From Paralysiella testudinis (GTDB lineage: Bacteria; Pseudomonadota; Gammaproteobacteria; Burkholderiales; Neisseriaceae), in assembly GCF_016894345.1 (NCBI RefSeq), contig NZ_CP069798.1:1075385-1139384 (forward strand): a stretch of DNA of 64,000 nt, written 5' to 3'. The notes beneath the pieces were generated by a model. The model was not told the DNA's origin, did no database searches, and worked only from the letters and a program-made list of their open reading frames with translations. Shown here piece by piece: positions 50,639-64,000 of the stretch. How positions within the stretch are numbered: position 1 is the stretch's first letter; every line of letters begins with the position of its first letter. Position numbers and translations under genes: made by a program.

Positions 50639-50899
50639 ATGTTGATGTTAAGTGAAAGCATCACCCCGGTGGCCACCATCACAGTGAACCCCACCTTCAA
50701 CCCGACGCCGGACAGCTACCCGCACTATCGGCTGATACCAGCGCAAACCGAAGCAGGCAAAGTTTTTTGCCTGCTTTTTTACATCCGCCCCAACATCTAT
50801 CTGATGCTGGAATCCAAACTGCGCCGCTACCAAGCCATACAGCGGCTGCGGCGCTTGCTGGAAACGGCACCGTTTGCGGTATTTGAGGTGAAGTATTGA
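50639..50899 (+). CDS. Hypothetical small protein with internal terminator
   Basis: An 86-residue protein with aaagga before ATG 50639 (second ATG at 50645). Codons 38-47 form a perfect 11-bp hairpin (aagcaggcaaa/tttgcctgctt) followed by six T (50751-50780), i.e. an intrinsic terminator inside the gene. Basic C-terminal helix (LRRYQAIQRLRRLLETAPFA). Function unknown. Confidence 0.6.
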   Translation: MLMLSESITPVATITVNPTFNPTPDSYPHYRLIPAQTEAGKVFCLLFYIRPNIYLMLESKLRRYQAIQRLRRLLETAPFAVFEVKY

Positions 50900-50944
50900 T
50901 GCTGCCTGCAACCATTTCAGGCAGCCTGGGCAAGGAAATTCAAT

Positions 50945-51169
50945 ATGTTGATTAACGATAGGGAACCGAATTGGGCATTCTTGTTTGGAATAATCTTACT
51001 GATCTTTGCGATGGTTGTTTTTGCTTCTTTGGTGCAATACCAAGAGGAAAAACAATGGGCAGCCGATGCCCAAGCCCACAACTGCCGCATTATTCAAACC
51101 GATAACAGTTCCCAATTCAAAAAAACGACCACATGGCAATGTCCGGACGGCTCTGTCCATATTCGTTGA
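50945..51169 (+). CDS. Small membrane protein
   Basis: A 74-residue protein with one N-terminal membrane segment (WAFLFGIILLIFAMVVFASL) and a periplasmic domain with two Cys (HNCRIIQ...TWQCPDGS). aaggaaattcaat before ATG. Unknown, maybe an entry-exclusion-type protein; that is a guess. Confidence 0.65.
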   Translation: MLINDREPNWAFLFGIILLIFAMVVFASLVQYQEEKQWAADAQAHNCRIIQTDNSSQFKKTTTWQCPDGSVHIR

Positions 51170-51181
51170 CGGAGTGAGCTT

Positions 51182-51511
51182 ATGAAAACTTATACGGTTA
51201 AAGAGGCGGCCAAGTATTGTAAGTGCCACCCCGAAACCATCAGAGAGTACATCCGCAGCGGTGTTCTGGCGGCAAGCAAGCCGGGACGGGCATATTGTAT
51301 TAAAGCTGCGGTACTTGACGCATTTCTGGATGCTTTGCAAAATCACACTGTGCAAGCATCACTCGAACACAGGAGTGAGCAAAAATGCCAATCTATCCAA
51401 GAGAAAATGGGTTTTGGTACATTGATATCAGGACGGCGGGCGGCAAGAGAATTAGACGTTCTGCTGGGACAAAAAACAAGCAGGCAGCCCAAGAGTTGCA
51501 CGATAAATTAG
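51182..51511 (+). CDS. Excisionase-like HTH protein (MerR/AlpA type)
   Basis: A 109-residue protein; the first ~55 residues are a winged HTH of excisionase type (YTVKEAAKYCKCHPETIREY, IRSGVLAASKPGRAYCI). It overlaps the integrase start by 127 bp in another frame, tying its translation to that of the integrase. Likely Xis, directing excision of the ICE. The C-terminal part within the overlap is low-complexity and may be unconstrained. Confidence 0.8.
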   Translation: MKTYTVKEAAKYCKCHPETIREYIRSGVLAASKPGRAYCIKAAVLDAFLDALQNHTVQASLEHRSEQKCQSIQEKMGFGTLISGRRAARELDVLLGQKTSRQPKSCTIN

Positions 51512-52425
51512 CTCATGAGCAATGGCGGCATGAGCGTTTGGGTGAAAAAAACAAGATACTTTGGGATGAAGCCGCACTGCGCTGGATAAAAGAGAAAGGA
51601 AGCAAAAAAAGTATTATTGATGATGTGAGCAAAATTAGGGTATTAAAAAGCTTCAGGGGTATTTACTTGGATGATTTTAATCAAGATTTCATTATGGATG
51701 TGATAGATGAATTGGACTGTAAGGACAGCACTAAAAATCGGTATTTGGCTCTAATCCGTTCAATTTTTAACCGCAGTGTCAAAGTTTGGCGTTTTATTGA
51801 TCATGCGCCCACCGTCATCATGTATCCAGAAGGCAATGGCCGGATTCGGTGGCTATGGCCGGAAGAGGCAAAAGCACTCATAGAGGCATTGAGGCCTTCA
51901 TATCATGCTGATTTGGCATTATTTGCATTGAATACAGGGTTGAGGCTCAGCAATGTCCTAGCTTTGGATAAAAATCGGATTGACCGGGAGCGGCGTGTTG
52001 CTTGGTATTACGCGGATGAAACAAAATCTGGTCAGGCTTTGGGTGTAGCACTGAACGATGTGGCAATGGAGATTATTAACCGGAATTGGCCAAAACATAC
52101 CAAATTTATTTTCGTCAATAATCTTGGGCAGCCGGTTAAGGGAATTGATCGGCGGCTTTGGGCAGCGGCTTTGAGTAAAGCCGGTATTGAAGATTTCCGC
52201 TGGCATGATTTACGGCATACTTGGGCAAGCTGGTTGGTACAGAGAGGTGTACCCGTCAGGGTGCTTCAGGAAATGGGTGGATGGAAGACGCTGGAAATTG
52301 TTCAACGGTACTCTCATTTGGCACCAGACCATCTTCATGAGCATGCAAAGCTTTTGAATAACGTTACAAAATGGGACACAGATTGGACACAGGCTCAAAT
52401 GAAGGAGGTATTATTGATTGCTTAG
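51385..52425 (+). CDS. int: Tyrosine integrase
   Basis: A 346-residue tyrosine recombinase: arm-binding N terminus (MPIYPRENGFWYIDIRTAGG), core-binding helix bundle, and catalytic residues in LNTGLRLSNV (Arg I), WHDLRHTWAS (His-x-x-Arg) and VQRYSHL (Tyr). It lies next to tRNA-Phe, which provides the attachment site. Being the last gene of the ICE on the + strand, it would be read by the long rightward transcript, and in the circular form transcription could continue into the left end. Confidence 0.95.
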   Translation: MPIYPRENGFWYIDIRTAGGKRIRRSAGTKNKQAAQELHDKLAHEQWRHERLGEKNKILWDEAALRWIKEKGSKKSIIDDVSKIRVLKSFRGIYLDDFNQDFIMDVIDELDCKDSTKNRYLALIRSIFNRSVKVWRFIDHAPTVIMYPEGNGRIRWLWPEEAKALIEALRPSYHADLALFALNTGLRLSNVLALDKNRIDRERRVAWYYADETKSGQALGVALNDVAMEIINRNWPKHTKFIFVNNLGQPVKGIDRRLWAAALSKAGIEDFRWHDLRHTWASWLVQRGVPVRVLQEMGGWKTLEIVQRYSHLAPDHLHEHAKLLNNVTKWDTDWTQAQMKEVLLIA

Positions 52426-52461
52426 AGTTAAGCTAGAAAGCTGACTAGGATGAATTTTTTT

Positions 52462-52480
52462 TGGTGGCCAGACCCAGGAT
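52462..52480. other. attR: Probable right attachment site in tRNA-Phe 3' end
   Basis: tggtggccagacccaggat, the 3' end of tRNA-Phe, is the expected crossover region for this integrase. The matching left copy is outside the window, so the core length is unknown. Confidence 0.6.
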
Positions 52481-52537
52481 CGAACTGGGGACACACGGAT
52501 TTTCAATCCGTTGCTCTACCGACTGAGCTATCTGGCC
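52462..52537 (-). tRNA. tRNA-Phe (GAA)
   Basis: Minus-strand clover leaf: acceptor ggccaga/tctggcc, D arm, anticodon gaa in loop ttgaaaa, T loop ttcgatc, encoded CCA. Integration site of the ICE. Confidence 0.97.
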
Positions 52538-52768
52538 GTGCTGCTTTTGAAGCTGCGTATTAAACCAGATTGATTTAAGTTTGGCAAGTTTTGCGTGCAG
52601 CTGGAATTGGCTTTCGTTTTAGGTGATTATTTTTAATGGAAATAAAAATGATACTGGATGGGCAGTGTGGCGGGGGATTTTGTGATACTGTTTTGGTTTT
52701 CAGGCAGCCTTTGATTTATGTAAAGTGGCTATGATGGGTTGCAATGGATGGTGAAAGAGGTGCGTTAA

Positions 52769-53353
52769 ATGATTGAACATGCCGAACTGGCGGCTTGGCA
52801 GCAAGGTTGGTGGGCGGGTGCGCTGCGGCGAAATTCGCCCAATTTTGCGCCCAGGCCCGTGGGGGAAGCGGTGACTTTGGCGGTGATACACAATATTTCT
52901 TTGCCGCCGTTTGTTTATGGCGGCGATGCGGTTGAGGCTTTGTTTACCAACAGAATCGCAGCCGATGAAGCGGATCCATTTTTGCGTTCGCTCACGGCAT
53001 TGCGGGTATCGAGCCATTTTTTGGTGCGCCGATGCGGGGCGGTGCTGCAGTTTGTGTCGTGCGATGATATGGCGTTTCATGCCGGAGCATCGCATTTTCG
53101 CGGCCGCAGCGGCTGCAATGCTTTTTCGGTGGGCATTGAATTGGAAGGCTGCGATTTTGAGCCGTTTACATCGGCGCAGTATGCATCGCTGTTGAACTTA
53201 TTGGCGGCAATCGGTTCTGTTTATCCTGTAGCTGCGGTGTGCGGCCACCAGCATATTGCGCCGGGGCGCAAGAGTGATCCGGGGCATTTTTTTGATTGGC
53301 CGCGATTGCAGCAGGCAGGGCTGCCGCTGGATTTAACCGTTCAGGCTGCCTGA
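52769..53353 (+). CDS. ampD: 1,6-anhydro-N-acetylmuramyl-L-alanine amidase AmpD
   Basis: A 194-residue cytoplasmic zinc amidase that trims recycled anhydro-muropeptides. Zinc ligands are in VIHNIS (His), the DMAFHAG region (His) and HIAPGRKSDPG (Asp). Start ATG 52769. First chromosomal gene right of the ICE. A DNA uptake sequence spans its stop codon (ttcaggctgcctgaaaa). Confidence 0.94.
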   Translation: MIEHAELAAWQQGWWAGALRRNSPNFAPRPVGEAVTLAVIHNISLPPFVYGGDAVEALFTNRIAADEADPFLRSLTALRVSSHFLVRRCGAVLQFVSCDDMAFHAGASHFRGRSGCNAFSVGIELEGCDFEPFTSAQYASLLNLLAAIGSVYPVAAVCGHQHIAPGRKSDPGHFFDWPRLQQAGLPLDLTVQAA

Positions 53354-53372
53354 AAAGGCCGCCAGCCATAGT

Positions 53373-53530
53373 TATAGTGGATTAAATTTGAATCAGGCCA
53401 AGGCGGCGAGCTGAAGACGGTACAGATGGTATATGGAACAGAGTTTTGTTGGCGTGCCTACGCTTTACAAAATCGTTCGCTTTGCGCTAAGGCGAGGCAA
53501 CGCTGTACTGGTTTAAATCTAATCCACGAT
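53373..53530. repeat. MITE-like element (TATAGTGGATTAAATTT type)
   Basis: ~158 bp with ends tatagtggattaaattt and aatctaatccac. Typical Neisseriaceae repeat of this class; the right end has decayed (ccacgat rather than ccactata). Same core as 58931. Confidence 0.8.
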
Positions 53531-53636
53531 GAAATTGTGTTTGCATGCTGTTGTGCTGGGGCTTTTTGGTTATAATTGCGGTCAATTTAATGGCTTAAAT
53601 AATGGGCAGGGTTGTGTGCCTGTTTGGGAAGTGTTT

Positions 53637-54920
53637 ATGAATGATTCGGTGTGGATTGTATTGGCGCTGGGCGCGGCGGTGATTTTGGCGGTGCTGGTCT
53701 ACAATATGTATCAGGAAAATCAGTACCGCAAGCAAGTGCGCGAACAATTTGGCCATGCCAATAAAGATGCTTTGCTGGATAGCGAAATTCATTCGGTGCG
53801 CGATGGCCAATCGGCTGCGACAACAGCTACGCCGGCAGCCGCACCTAAACCGGTGCGCGAAACCAATCTGGCCGATTTAACGCCGCCCACGGCAGCAGAC
53901 GCCGCAGCCAACGAGGCCGCAGTCAACGAAGTTGCGATTACTGAAACAGCAGAAACCTTGTCCGCTGAGCCGGCCACAGAAGCCGCCGAGCCGGTATTGC
54001 AGCCCGAAGCCACGCCGTTGGCCAATGCATTTCAATTTATCAAACGCCACAAGCCGCAGCCTGCGCCGGTGGCCGCCGACAAAAAGCCGCTGTTGGATGT
54101 GCAAGACATGGCGCAACAGCCGCTGCCTTGGTTTGATGCCCGTTTTGATTATTTAGCCTACATTGGCCTGCACGAGCCGCAAGAATTGCACGCTTTGCCG
54201 CGCTTAAGCAGCCGCCACCGTTTCCGCATGGTGGGCTGTACCATGGACAACCGCTTTCAGGTAGCCGAGCCGATTCCCAGTGTTTATTATCAAGGCTTTG
54301 TGGTGGGTTTGCAGGCCATCAGCCGCAGCGGCTTGGCCGGGCAAGATGAGCTGGCACAGTTTGGCGAGCAGGTAAGCCGCTTTGCCGAAGGCATGAACGG
54401 CACGCTGCTACTCACCGATGTGGATGCCTTTTTGGCGCTGGCGCGGCCTTTGGATGAGCTGTGCGCGCGCGTGGATCAAACCATTGCCATTCATTTGGTA
54501 TCACGCAACAACATCAGCGGCACCGAATTGCGTGCCGCAGTGGAAAGCGAAGGCTTTGAGTTGTCGCACGATGGCGCATTTTATTTCCCCAACGAGCGTG
54601 GCGAGCCTTTATTCAGTATTGTGACTTTAGACAACACGCCGTTTACCGCCACCTTATTGTCCACGCAAACCTACCGCGGCTTCAGCATGTTGTTTGATGT
54701 GGTGCATGTGCCCAACGGCGAAAAACACTTCAACCAGTTTATGGATTTGGCGGTGAAGCTTTCTAGTAAGCTGGGGCTCGATTTGGTGAACGATAAGCTG
54801 GAAGAGTTGTCGACCCAATGGCTGAAAGAAGTACGCCGCTATGTGGTGGAGCGCCAAGGTGAAATGAAGCAGGTAGACATTGAGCCGGGCAGCGAGCTGG
54901 CGCAGCGGCTGTTTTCTTGA
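53637..54920 (+). CDS. zipA: Cell division protein ZipA
   Basis: A 427-residue protein: N-terminal membrane anchor (WIVLALGAAVILAVLVYNMY), a long Ala/Pro/Glu linker and a C-terminal ZipA FtsZ-binding domain (about 190-420, RFRMVGCTMDNRF, MLFDVVHVPNGEKHFNQF). Start is ATG 53637 after gggaagtg. Followed by ligA, the usual Neisseria order. Confidence 0.93.
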   Translation: MNDSVWIVLALGAAVILAVLVYNMYQENQYRKQVREQFGHANKDALLDSEIHSVRDGQSAATTATPAAAPKPVRETNLADLTPPTAADAAANEAAVNEVAITETAETLSAEPATEAAEPVLQPEATPLANAFQFIKRHKPQPAPVAADKKPLLDVQDMAQQPLPWFDARFDYLAYIGLHEPQELHALPRLSSRHRFRMVGCTMDNRFQVAEPIPSVYYQGFVVGLQAISRSGLAGQDELAQFGEQVSRFAEGMNGTLLLTDVDAFLALARPLDELCARVDQTIAIHLVSRNNISGTELRAAVESEGFELSHDGAFYFPNERGEPLFSIVTLDNTPFTATLLSTQTYRGFSMLFDVVHVPNGEKHFNQFMDLAVKLSSKLGLDLVNDKLEELSTQWLKEVRRYVVERQGEMKQVDIEPGSELAQRLFS

Positions 54921-54940
54921 TGTTTTAAACGGGCTGATGA

Positions 54941-58308
<3,368 letters not shown>

Positions 58309-58403
58309 TCTTCTGCATTGCCCAGTTTGATGCGATGTAGGGTGCACTATGTGCACCCTATTTGTTAGGTACACACCATTATGACTATGACGAAAGATCA
58401 GCC

Positions 58404-58850
58404 ATGAGCCACAGCTATCCATGGGCGCATATTGTGCATTTGTTTTGCGCCATTATCTTTGCCGGTGGGGTGTTTTTTGAGATGTTGGTGTTGTCGGCGC
58501 TGCATGGGCAAGCGGTGGATAAAGCGGCGCGCAAACAGGCAGAAGCGGCGGTGTCGCGCCGCGCCCGTAAAGTGATGCCGTGGGTGGTGGCTTTGCTGTT
58601 TATCAGCGGCTTATTGATGGCACACCGCTATGCCGCGCTGCTGGCACAGCCCTTGGCTTCGGCGTTTGGCTTGCAATTAAGCTTGAAAATCGTGCTGGCG
58701 GCCAGTGTGTTGGGGCATTTTGTGGTGGCGGTAACCAAAATGCGCCGGGGCACGCTCACCGTGGCCTGGTCGCGCTATATTCATGTGGCGGTGTTGGTGC
58801 AGATTATTTTGATTGTGCTGCTGGCCAAAACCATGTTTTATCTGGCTTGA
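58404..58850 (+). CDS. CopD-family inner-membrane protein
   Basis: A 148-residue protein with four membrane segments (IVHLFCAIIFAGGVFFEMLV; VMPWVVALLFISGLLMAHRY; LKIVLAASVLGHFVVAVTK; YIHVAVLVQIILIVLLAKTM) and conserved His residues. CopD/DUF-type. Possibly copper or haem linked. ATG 58404. Confidence 0.8.
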   Translation: MSHSYPWAHIVHLFCAIIFAGGVFFEMLVLSALHGQAVDKAARKQAEAAVSRRARKVMPWVVALLFISGLLMAHRYAALLAQPLASAFGLQLSLKIVLAASVLGHFVVAVTKMRRGTLTVAWSRYIHVAVLVQIILIVLLAKTMFYLA

Positions 58851-58909
58851 TGGCGCAAAGTTGCGGCGCTTGTTTGGTTTTGGTGTTTATGTTCTAATGG
58901 TGGCCTGTC

Positions 58910-59147
58910 AGAAACAGGGGTGCTGTGTAATATAGTGAATTAAATTTGAACCAATACTGCGTTGGCTCGCCTTGCCGTATACCTATACTGTCTGCGGCTC
59001 AGCTCAAAGAGAACGATTTACTAGGGTGCTGAAGCACCGAGTAAATCAGTTCCGCCTTGTCTTAATTCAAATTTAATCCACTATAAAGCACGGCTGAGAG
59101 AGTCCCTTTACACCCGAACAGGATAATACCTGCGTGGGGAGTTTTTC
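58910..59147 (+). promoter_or_regulatory. TPP riboswitch upstream of thiC, with MITE in P3 loop
   Basis: 5' part gaaacaggggtgctgtgtaa (58911-58930) and 3' part agcacggctgagagag, accc, ggataatacctgcgtgggga (59086-59140) together give a THI-box aptamer: P3 stem gtgct/agcac, the CTGAGA motif and the GGATAATACC..GCGT element. Between them a 155-bp MITE fills the P3 loop. Because P3 loops tolerate extension, the switch may still work. Confidence 0.85.
58931..59085. repeat. MITE in TPP riboswitch P3 loop
   Basis: Ends tatagtgaattaaatttgaa and ttcaaatttaatccactata. Core gcgttggctcgccttgccgt. Flanked by TA, consistent with a TA target duplication. Confidence 0.9.
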
Positions 59148-59154
59148 AATCTTG

Positions 59155-61307
<2,153 letters not shown>

Positions 61308-61411
61308 GGTGTGTGTGCTTAATGGATTGCCGAATTCAGTTTGGTAATGATTGTTATGCCTTTCAGGCAGCCTTATTTTCAGGCTCTTGGATAAATTTTG
61401 CAGATTTGCGC

Positions 61412-61690
61412 TTATTTCACTGGCTTAATACGCAGCACAATATGCGGCTTGGTGCTGGATTGGCTTTGCTCCAGCGCCCGGCGTTCGGCGGCGATGTCGG
61501 CAAATTGCTGCGGCGACAATAAATTAGACCAATCGCCACTTAAATACCATTGCGCACCGTCGATTTCGGCGGGGTGCTGGATGCGGATGCTGCCGTTGCC
61601 GCATTGCAAATCGGTGTCGGCGCAGTATTTGTCGCAGCCCCAACAGATGCGTTGCGGGTGAGGCGGGTGCAGGGGGAATTTTTTGGCCAT
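61412..61690 (-). CDS. DUF3079 protein
   Basis: A 92-residue protein: MAKKFPLHPPHPQRICWGCD, KYCADTDLQCGNGSIRIQHP, with conserved Cys pairs likely binding metal. Typical length for the family. Convergent with thiC. Confidence 0.9.
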   Translation of the reverse strand: MAKKFPLHPPHPQRICWGCDKYCADTDLQCGNGSIRIQHPAEIDGAQWYLSGDWSNLLSPQQFADIAAERRALEQSQSSTKPHIVLRIKPVK

Positions 61691-61853
61691 GGTGTGTTTT
61701 GCGTCAAATATACGGGAGCATTGGCCGTTTATACACCTCGATGGCGGCTGCTACAATATTCAATCCGTTTGGTGCGGAGTAAGACCAAATGGGGTTTCAG
61801 GCAGCCTTGGGAAATGGGCGTGCTATTTATTAATCAATACAGGAACTCAAAAT

Positions 61854-62447
61854 ATGCAATCATATTGGCAATTGGCCGCTGGCTTGGGTGTGGCGCTGGC
61901 ATTAAGCGCTTGCGCCAGCAACACCGATGCTGTGCTTACGACTTACGATGCCCAATCGCAGGCGCGGATACGTTTGTTTGGGCAAAACCAAAAGCCCACT
62001 ATTATGGATGTTTGCCAGCCTAGCGGTAAAACACAGCGCATCAATGTGGGTGGCAGTATGGGCGATGCATTCAGTTCGTTTACCCGCACCGCCAGCAACC
62101 ATAGCCTTGGGATTGCCCCCAGCGAAACCACGCGCCAGCTTGCCCGCCAAGACGGTATTTTGTCCAAAGCCCTCTACCGTGAGTTTGCAATTCCGGCGGG
62201 CAAGCCGGTAAATTTACGTGCTGCTTATGTCGGCCTTACCACCACCTATTCAACGCCTGCCCATATTGTCACCATGCGTGAAGGCAGTTGCCGGTCGGCA
62301 AGCGCGTCTTTTGTGCCGCAGGCCGGGCATGATTACGAGGTGGTTTCTTTGCAGCATGGCCGCCAATGCGGTATCAGTGTGTTTGATTTGACGGATGCGG
62401 GCCAGCCGGTGGCGGTGGCACTGGAGCCGCTGCAAAAATGCCGCTAA
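61854..62447 (+). CDS. Lipoprotein of unknown function
   Basis: A 197-residue lipoprotein (signal with lipobox LSAC, then SNTDAVLTTYDAQSQARIRL). Central domain unidentified; conserved Cys residues in C-terminal half (GSCRSASASF, GRQCGISVF). ATG 61854 after aggaactcaaaat. Confidence 0.8.
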   Translation: MQSYWQLAAGLGVALALSACASNTDAVLTTYDAQSQARIRLFGQNQKPTIMDVCQPSGKTQRINVGGSMGDAFSSFTRTASNHSLGIAPSETTRQLARQDGILSKALYREFAIPAGKPVNLRAAYVGLTTTYSTPAHIVTMREGSCRSASASFVPQAGHDYEVVSLQHGRQCGISVFDLTDAGQPVAVALEPLQKCR

Positions 62448-62472
62448 CCGGCTATGGCCGTTTCAGGCAGCC

Positions 62473-62636
62473 TAAGAGCCTGTTCACAATCTTTTATTGT
62501 GCTGTTTTCAGTACATAAACAGGCGCATGCTGCGTTAAAAATGCGCGTCAAAGCTGGCTTTGGCTGTGCTTTTTGCCTTGCCTGCACCCGTTTCTGCACT
62601 AAAATCCGCTACAAAAAAATCGTGAACAGGCTCTTA
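62473..62636. repeat. MITE with taagagcctgttcac ends
   Basis: 164-bp element with 15-bp terminal inverted repeats taagagcctgttcac / gtgaacaggctctta, no coding capacity. Distinct from the other repeats in the window. Confidence 0.8.
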
Positions 62637-62673
62637 AATCCTGTTTTGCATTATTTTGAAATCTTTAAAAACC

Positions 62674-62958
62674 ATGAACCAACTTAAAATCCCCTTTTGG
62701 CTCAAGCCCGAAACCCACCGCAATAGTGCCGCAGCAGTGGCGGCGGTGGGCAGTGTGTTGTTGCTGTTGAATTGGCCAGCGCAGAATGTGGCTGCCTTTA
62801 TCGGCATTATCGTGCTGTTTATGGGCGCGTTTGTGGCCATGGCGGGGGTGATGGCGGCGCTTAAACACCATCGCATCGGGCTGGTGGTGCAGTGTTTGCT
62901 GTTGATGATGTGGTCGGTATTGTTGCCGCTGGTGTTGCTGTCGCGGGCGGTGGTTTAG
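62674..62958 (+). CDS. Small inner-membrane protein
   Basis: A 94-residue protein with three membrane segments (AAAVAAVGSVLLLLNWP; FIGIIVLFMGAFVAMAGVMA; VVQCLLLMMWSVLLPLVLLS). No family recognised. Start ATG 62674. Confidence 0.65.
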   Translation: MNQLKIPFWLKPETHRNSAAAVAAVGSVLLLLNWPAQNVAAFIGIIVLFMGAFVAMAGVMAALKHHRIGLVVQCLLLMMWSVLLPLVLLSRAVV

Positions 62959-62992
62959 GCGTTATGGATTTGGCCAACGGAGGGTGTAAATC

Positions 62993-63931
62993 ATGAAAAA
63001 GCTTGTTATGGCGGTATGGTGTATGGCGGTGCTGTTGGCCGGGTGCGGTGATAAAACCGGCCAGGCAACGCCCGCTGCGGTGACTTGCGGTGATGAGCAG
63101 GCGCAGGCGGGGGTGCGCGATGCGTTTTTGCACGAGCTGAAAAATCAGGCAGCCTTGGGCTTGGATGAGGCTGATTTGAACAAGGTAACCGCTGCGGCCG
63201 CCACATTGCAATTGAGCCTGTTTGATGTGCGCACCGACAGCAGCGACCCCACGCATCAAAAAGCGGCCTGCAAAGCCATGCTCAAAATCACCCTGCCGCC
63301 GGCGATGCAGCAGCAGTTTGCCGATGTGGGGCAGGCAATGCCGGATTTGGCGTCGACATTCGGCCATGAAGGCAGCAGCGTAGAAGTGCTGGCCGGCAAC
63401 ACCATCCAAGCACCGGTGGCCTATGCCGTCCAACGCACCGACGACGGCCAGTCGCTTTATATCGAGGCCGAGCTGTATGGATTGGGATCGGAATTTGCGG
63501 TGTTGCTCACGCCGCTGAGCGATACCTCCGCGCAAGCGGCGGCTGCAGCGCATCCGGACGGCATGAGTATAGAACAACTGCAACAGTTGCGCCGCGAAGC
63601 CGAAAGCCGGGAAATCGAAAACCGCATTGCCCATGCCAAGCTGAACACCTTGTGGCAAGATTTGCCCGCTGATGTGCGCACGGATCTGCGTGCCGAGCAG
63701 CAAGCTTGGCTGGCCGACATCCGCCAGCAATGCATGGCCGAAGCCGAAGCCGAAAGACAGGAGAGCGAAGTGGATTATGTCGATCAAGGTCAGCGGATAT
63801 TGGCCTGCAACACCCGCAAAGTGGAGCACCGTTATCAAATTTTACAGCCTTACCATATTCGCACGCCGGAATACGAAGCCAAGGAAGAGGCCGCAGTGAA
63901 CAGCGCCGACCCGCGCCCTGAGGTGTATTAA
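62993..63931 (+). CDS. Lipoprotein with LprI/DUF1311-like C-terminal domain
   Basis: A 312-residue lipoprotein (MKKLVMAVWCMAVLLAGCGD). The C-terminal ~100 residues (AKLNTLWQDLPADVRTDLRA, EQQAWLADIRQQCMAEA) resemble the DUF1311/LprI pattern (W...R...C). N-terminal half unidentified. ATG 62993 with ggagggtgtaaatc. Confidence 0.8.
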   Translation: MKKLVMAVWCMAVLLAGCGDKTGQATPAAVTCGDEQAQAGVRDAFLHELKNQAALGLDEADLNKVTAAAATLQLSLFDVRTDSSDPTHQKAACKAMLKITLPPAMQQQFADVGQAMPDLASTFGHEGSSVEVLAGNTIQAPVAYAVQRTDDGQSLYIEAELYGLGSEFAVLLTPLSDTSAQAAAAAHPDGMSIEQLQQLRREAESREIENRIAHAKLNTLWQDLPADVRTDLRAEQQAWLADIRQQCMAEAEAERQESEVDYVDQGQRILACNTRKVEHRYQILQPYHIRTPEYEAKEEAAVNSADPRPEVY

Positions 63932-63960
63932 CCGCACTGCGCCGATTGGATAGAAAACAC

Positions 63961-64000
63961 ATGAACATCCATATTTTAGGCGGCGGTTTACTGGGGCGTT
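63961..64000 (+). CDS. Partial gene at window end (dinucleotide-binding N terminus)
   Basis: ATG 63961 reads MNIHILGGGLLGR, a Gly-rich Rossmann start as in FAD- or NAD-binding oxidoreductases. Continues beyond the window, so identity is open. Confidence 0.5.
   Translation, partial: MNIHILGGGLLGR

Larger units (their letters stand above)
1..52461 (+). mobile_element. Integrative conjugative element, right part (left end outside window)
   Basis: The region holds a VirB-type secretion system, coupling protein, relaxase with MobC-like partner, a P-type nic site, Ssb, polyvalent transfer proteins and TrbM/TraL/TraM-like genes. It ends with a tyrosine integrase whose stop codon is about 36 bp from the 3' end of tRNA-Phe. 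Almost every gene reads toward the integrase. To the right the genes become ordinary chromosomal ones (ampD, zipA, ligA). The left attachment site and the first virB genes must lie before position 1. The element itself contains many DNA uptake sequences, so it has lived in this family for long or spreads partly by transformation. Confidence 0.9.

Noticed and set aside
53529..53636. Longer N terminus for ZipA
   Set aside because: The extension starts in the decayed MITE end; the membrane anchor begins properly at 53637 with a ribosome site.

Overview
The window is from a member of the Neisseriaceae. It is strewn with the 12-mer AGGCTGCCTGAA (often seen as TTCAGGCAGCCT), which is a Neisseriaceae DNA-uptake-sequence dialect (Simonsiella/Kingella type rather than the meningococcal GCCGTCTGAA). 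The chromosomal genes at the right (ampD, tRNA-Phe, zipA-ligA-galU, thiC) and the nalP-like and YadA-like autotransporters fit that family. Genus and species cannot be fixed from the sequence alone.

Positions 1 to about 52,460 are the right-hand part of an integrative conjugative element (ICE) whose left end lies outside the window. Nearly all its genes are on the + strand and end at a tyrosine integrase that abuts the 3' end of tRNA-Phe. It carries a VirB-type type IV secretion system (virB10, virB11, coupling protein virD4), Ssb, a giant primase/Toprim polyvalent protein, an ADP-ribosyltransferase-metallopeptidase polyvalent protein, a MobC-like protein and a MOBP relaxase, an RP4-like nic site, an AT-rich TTCGAT repeat field, TrbM, a TraL-like ATPase and a TraM-like protein. 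Cargo includes a NalP-like lipoprotein protease, an OmpA-like protein, a trimeric autotransporter, a secreted nuclease and an unusually dense set of toxin-antitoxin modules (ParDE, two VapBC, two TacAT, YefM-YoeB, two MazEF, two TPR-like/HEPN pairs). Several of these are broken, and two modules are flanked by direct repeats that record their insertion.

The most striking part is 36.2-47.1 kb: three tandem copies of a 3.5-3.8 kb control cassette. Each has a cruciform-like inverted repeat, a leftward rep gene, a leftward cro and a rightward CI-type repressor, a second promoter with its own operator, a conserved ~480-nt leader starting with a boxA-like antitermination motif and ending in a terminator, sometimes MazEF, then a tRNA-like RNA with a 31-nt hairpin inserted in the anticodon loop, and a P-loop ATPase gene. 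The cro, repressor and operators differ completely between copies, with sharp edges at the rep start codon and at boxA, while everything outside is nearly identical. Only the third copy keeps the full ATPase and continues into the conjugation genes. The first two are deletion derivatives with identical junctions. I infer an array of superinfection-immunity types that also controls replication (leftward) and a boxA-led transfer transcript (rightward). Intrinsic-terminator hairpins sit just before, or even inside, many ICE genes, which would make sense if that transcript is antiterminated.

From 52.5 kb onward the sequence is chromosomal backbone: ampD, zipA, ligA, galU, a CopD-like membrane protein, thiC and several lipoproteins, interspersed with MITE-like repeats. 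One MITE sits in the P3 loop of the TPP riboswitch ahead of thiC and a second lies between riboswitch and gene.
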